Source: Leuctra nigra (taxonomy: Eukaryota > Arthropoda > Insecta > Plecoptera > Leuctridae). From it: DNA of 64,000 nt. Of the stretch, positions 60,106-64,000 are shown piece after piece. Position 1 is the first letter of the stretch. Every line of letters starts with the position of its first letter. The translations under genes and the position numbers were made by a program. Location: assembly GCA_934045905.1 (NCBI GenBank), contig OW203765.1, positions 21,267,409 to 21,331,408 on the forward strand. The letters are read 5' to 3'. The notes below the pieces were generated by a model, which saw only the letters and a list, made by a program, of their open reading frames with translations, was not told where the DNA came from and did no database searches.

Positions 60106-61607
60106 CTATCCCAAAACACTTCGTGTAAAAATAACAGCCAAGTCTCTTCAACTAAAAAAAAATATGAAATCTAAAAATTCTGCACTGAAAAGTAGTGATA
60201 TCAAAAAATGAGCCAAGTCAAAACTTTATTTGAAAATAAAAAAATACTTGGCGCATCGTGTATATAAAAAGCTTGGAAGTATAGGCCAATTATAAAATAT
60301 ACATAAAATATCCAAATACATAGTACACCTATAATGCCCTAAAAAAACGATGCGCCAAGTATTTTTTGATTTTCAAATAAAGTTTTGACTTGGCTCATTT
60401 TTTGATATCACTACTTTTCAGTGCAGAATTTTTAGATTTCATATTTTTTTTTAGTTGAAGAGACTTGGCAGTTATTTTTACACGAAGTGTTTTTTAATGG
60501 GATATCACTTATTTTTTTAGTTTATTCTTACAACTTGTGACAATCGAATGAACAATTACTATATCCTTAAAAAAAATCACCCTTTACAATTTGGTTATTT
60601 TCATGAAGAATAGCAAAGGTTTCATTCCAATCGGTCAACCAAGTTCCGAGATATGGCAACATATCCGTTGTCAAAATGGCTGCTGAACTTTGTGCACTGC
60701 CACATAGAATTTATAACTATAAATGATGTGTATCATTTTAAGCTTTCTGAATATGTATTTATTGAATAGGAGGGGATTATAACAATTTATAAATTTGAAT
60801 GACGTCATTTCCGGTCTCATAAATAGGAACATTCTAGTTTGACTGTTCCTGTTCCTATTTCCTATTCCATTCGGAGATGGCCTTCCGAATCGTTTCGCGC
60901 TAGTTTCATACCGATCTGTCAACCAGTTTTCGAGATATGGCGTTTCTTCCGGTTTCAAAATGGCTGCTGAAATCACTGACTCCTTGAATTATAATTTAAA
61001 CATGATTACATTTTATTATAAGCTGTCTGAAATAGTATATTTATTGCATCAACATGTAAATTTGTGAGATTCTTAAAAAGTGTGACGTCATTTCCAGTTT
61101 TGGTCTGGAAAACTGCAAATATTATTGATGATAATAATCTATCTATCTATATCTGTTCAAATCTATTTAGCCGTTATTGATATATGATGTCACTTCCGGT
61201 TTCAAAATGGCGGCTTCCGGTTGGTTTTATAACAAGTCAAATGAGATATCAAAAGTACATACGTTACATAAATATCAAAATAATCGGATCAAATTTGTTG
61301 CCGAAATGCCAATCGATGTATTTCAAATTTCATGACGTCATTTCCGGTTTCGTTAACATAAATTTTAGTCTGTTGCTATTTATAATCCATAAAGTTGACC
61401 GTCCGAATCGTTTGGCGCTATTTTCGTTCCAATCAGCTCAGCCGTTGTTGAGATATAATGTCACTTCCGGTTTCAAAATGGCGGCACAAAAAAAGTCAAA
61501 GGGGGGAGGGCAAATCAGACGCCAAAAGTGCACACGTGGTAAAAATGTGAGATCAATCGGTTCAGCCGTTTAGGCTGTGGCCTGTTTACCGGATTTGAAT
61601 TCCAGGA

Positions 61608-61646
61608 TACTACTACTACTACTACTACTAAGATTATTATTATTAT
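61608..61646. repeat. (ACT)n and (ATT)n microsatellite
   Basis: About eight ACT units followed by ATT units, directly at the HLE L insertion point. Confidence 0.85.
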
Positions 61647-62791
61647 TTGAGCGAGCGAAGCGAGCGACTCCATTTGGCTCTTTTAGCACGGACCTCTGTT
61701 TTTTTTTTTGTTTTTTTTTTGTTTTTGTTTTTGTATGCTAAAGGAAGCAATAGAAGTCGCACCGTTTCACCGATCGACCTGAAATTTTGCACACATGTAA
61801 AGACAACCTTCTCTGTTTGCAGACCCAATTTTTTTTTGAAATCCATCCATTGGTTCATTGTTAAAATAAGTATCTCCTGATAGCCTAAAAAATGAAAATG
61901 GTCTTCGAGAAATGTGATCAAACTCATATTTAGCATGGTCAGTAAGACCAACAATGTCACTTATTTTACCAATTTTCAGCCGAATCTGTCAAGAAAGTAT
62001 GCACTTATTGACATTTTTAATAGCTGTCAGAATTGAAACATTGAAAATGAATGTCTTTCCAATGCAACTGAATCTGATTTGCTTTAGGTACAAGAGTGTT
62101 TTGATGGTATGTACACTTTTTTAGTGAAAAGCAGATATTTTTATGTGTATTGAGTTGATCAAATTTGAATAATTCAATTTGGATCATAGTTTCCAACAAA
62201 TCATTTCGAGTTTTTAAGGACCTTGATTGTCTTTTCGTCAATTCGTAGTTCTGATGGCCGTGCCTCCCGTGTTTCTACTTGGCTGATTTTGCATCCAGGA
62301 GGGATTAGAAACATAAGCTCACATTTCAATAATATCATTGAGTGGCGTTTGTTCTCTTCTAGCGTTCACACGTCATTCCAAATCTCTCCTGCATTGTGCT
62401 TCTTTTCGTTGATAATTTTGGCAATTTGGTGTACTTTGTGAAGGTATTAGTAAAATTGAATCGCTTTTAAAGCATAGATATTAGGTATCTACAGTTTTTG
62501 TCCAGGGGATTGATTATTTCAAATTATTTTATTCTTGGAAACGTTGGATTTATTCCGTTTCTGAGCTTCTGTCTAGCCTGACATTTCCTTGAAGGTTAGG
62601 TATATCTCGGATTACACATTAATGGTGGTCATACAATGACACATTGTTTTATATTGATTCAGTGGATCGTAGTTTGCTTTCAGTTTGACTTAAAATAATG
62701 TTTTCTGTGTGTTAACGAACGCATATTCGGTTAATGTTTGCGCACGTGTCGTGCTCGCTCATTCAACGCGTTACACAGAGCGTTTTCCTAG
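61647..62791 (+). mobile_element. HLE copy L, nested in P copy 3
   Basis: From TTTGAGCGAGCGAAGCGAGC to CAGAGCGTTTTCCTAG before T. P copies 1 and 2 run continuously across the matching point, which proves insertion. No target duplication is seen (ATTATT..TTATTA flanks). It is the longest complete copy, with an unusual 3' interior around 62200-62720. Confidence 0.85.
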
Positions 62792-63265
62792 TTATTATGA
62801 AAACCGCCCTAAAACACGGTTTTCACGGCCCTCTAGCTCGCAAAGGGCGTAACCTATTGTTCCCAAATTTGGTATATGTTGTAGGGTGGGCCATTGCTCG
62901 AAATTGAGATATTTCCCAACAATGTGAGATTCCCCAATTTTAAGATCCAATAGGCCGAAAATGCCACTTTGATGCCTACAGTAAAAGTGGGTTTGCTCCA
63001 GCCTTTATATGAGAGTGTGCGCGCGCCGTACGACTTGGCTGGCGTGGAGCGACCGCTCCACTAGATCTACATTCAAATAGCGATTCTGGTTATTGCCTTC
63101 CTGCACAAAACGTCACAAGGGTAGAAAAATGAAGGCTAGGGTATGGGAAATGTGTCGAAGCTATAAATAATAGATACATAATATTTCTCAGATGAATATT
63201 TACCTAGAAAATGTGTATGGATAAATATTTCGTATGTACTATGCTTTGGAATAATATCTCGATCA

Positions 63266-63362
63266 TCCCTACGCTTATGCCCTCCCGCCATACAACGGAG
63301 ATCGAACAGTGGTATACCAACGCTCCGTTGTATGGCGGGATGGTATAAGCGTAGGGATGATG
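63266..63362. mobile_element. Foldback element with ~37-bp arms
   Basis: CATCCCTACGCTTATGCCCT then CCCGCCATACAACGGAG is inverted with two mismatches as CTCCGTTGTATGGCGGGATG then GTATAAGCGTAGGGATG. GTGGTATACC lies in the loop. It is a compact MITE or recent inverted duplication. Confidence 0.75.
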
Positions 63363-63600
63363 GACACATTTTTCCACGACTCTACTTACTTAAATTATCT
63401 TTCATAAATAATCACTCTAAATATGAACTTTGGATTGCCGCTGTCAGATTTGTTTATTCCCCTACCTTTATATAGGTTACTATGGCAACATTTTCTCGCG
63501 CAGGATGCCTATAGATGAGATGTTTTATAAAATTCTGAATTCCGTTATTCCCAAATCAGAATGTTTCAAAAAGTTCAAAAACATTTTACTTTTGAATTAA

Positions 63601-64000
63601 TTAAGCGAGATTATGGCATAGCGTGACTACGGTACACTTATGTCAATGTATCTGTTTTTTTGTATGGCACTCCGTTCTATCAATCGACCTGATATTTTAC
63701 ACACAAACTAATATCATAAGAGCGGTCGCTGGTATAGTTTTTGAACCAGATCCTGTGATTGGTAGAAATTGAAAATATAATCGTTTGACCGATCAACTTT
63801 TAAGTTTGCATGGCTATTAGGACCAATATTTAAGGAGCTCCTGACCATTTTCAGACCAATCTGTGTAGGGCTTCAACAAGGGTTTTTGACATTTACTTAC
63901 GTTTTGTGTTTGGTTTGAAATATTTATAAATTTTTTGAAAGGATTTCAGAGAAATAATCAGTTCTCCTTTGACGCATTTCATTGAAGTGACTTCCTAACA
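63601..64000 (+). mobile_element. HLE copy M, truncated by the window edge
   Basis: Starts TTAAGCGAGATTATGGCATA, a decayed GC-rich start, then CAATCGACCTGATATTTTAC-ACACA and modules with TTGACCGATCAACTTTTAAG. The 3' end lies beyond the window. Confidence 0.6.

Larger units (their letters stand above)
60110..63065 (-). mobile_element. P-family element, copy 3, split by HLE L
   Basis: On the minus strand it starts TCTAGTGGAGCGACCGCTCC-type sequence at 63065-63040 (the central bases differ from copies 1 and 2), runs through AGGCCTAT/TTTTCGGCCTATTGGATC and GGCCGTGAAAACCG. It is interrupted by HLE L (61647-62791), then resumes with a module series repeated about four times (TTTCAAAATGGCGGC with TCACTTCCGG), and ends with the palindrome at 60110-60500. 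It is longer than copies 1 and 2 because it has extra modules. Confidence 0.75.

Noticed and set aside
61184..61573. 129-codon plus-strand frame
   Set aside because: It lies inside P copy 3 and is made of its repeated non-coding modules.
61643..61960. Lys-rich minus-strand frame, with relatives at 18855, 45968 and 13757
   Set aside because: The poly-Lys comes from the T tract of HLE elements; not a protein.
1..64000. CRISPR array, prokaryotic operon or bacterial origin
   Set aside because: Introns, SINE, MITEs and the core promoter are eukaryotic. The tandem repeats here are a coding array and a minisatellite without spacers.

Overview
The window is AT-rich eukaryotic nuclear DNA. GT-AG introns, a TATA-less Inr+DPE core promoter, a tRNA-derived SINE and dense non-autonomous transposons point to an arthropod, most likely an insect. 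A hemipteran is only a guess, since no conserved housekeeping gene is present to place it. Coding density is very low, and most open reading frames are chance or lie in repeats.

The clearest genic region is 6.9-17.7 kb. I reconstruct four consecutive minus-strand genes (6954-8178, 8757-11475, 12407-14952, 15804-17607) with one shared plan. A short first exon encodes a signal peptide and ends in phase 0 at a GTAAGT donor. A second exon starts with a short basic-then-hydrophobic motif (KSARR-VVIY-PP and variants) and runs into a low-complexity tail that differs in each gene: Thr/Pro-rich (124 aa), a long mucin-like array of about 20 repeats (782 aa), a short Thr tract (83 aa, with a small third exon), or Asn-Gly-Gln-rich (234 aa). 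I infer a tandem family of secreted structural, mucus-like or salivary-type proteins whose tails evolve quickly. None can be named.

Other possible genic pieces are weaker: a plus-strand terminal exon at 2579-2705, a minus-strand internal exon at 38028-38222, a well-formed Inr+DPE promoter with a first exon at 49010-49150 (+), and a doubtful GC-rich first exon near 41.2-41.43 kb (+).

The rest is transposon debris. Thirteen copies of one element family (here HLE) begin T(T)RAGCGAGCG and end with a hairpin plus CCTAG before a host T. They have no visible target duplication and an internal T tract, which suggests non-autonomous Helitron/Helentron-like elements. A second family (here P; 26.07, 54.02 and 60.11-63.07 kb) starts with a GTGGAGCG/CGCTCCAC hairpin and ends in a ~370-bp palindrome. 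One P copy is split by an HLE insertion. Also present are a full-length tRNA-derived SINE with a 10-bp target duplication (55423-55692) and three fragments of it, many palindromic MITEs (hAT-like, Tc1/mariner-like and others), a 65-68-bp minisatellite nested in a dispersed repeat, and a candidate hammerhead ribozyme at 17100-17141 (-) with a weaker one at 30581-30623 (-).
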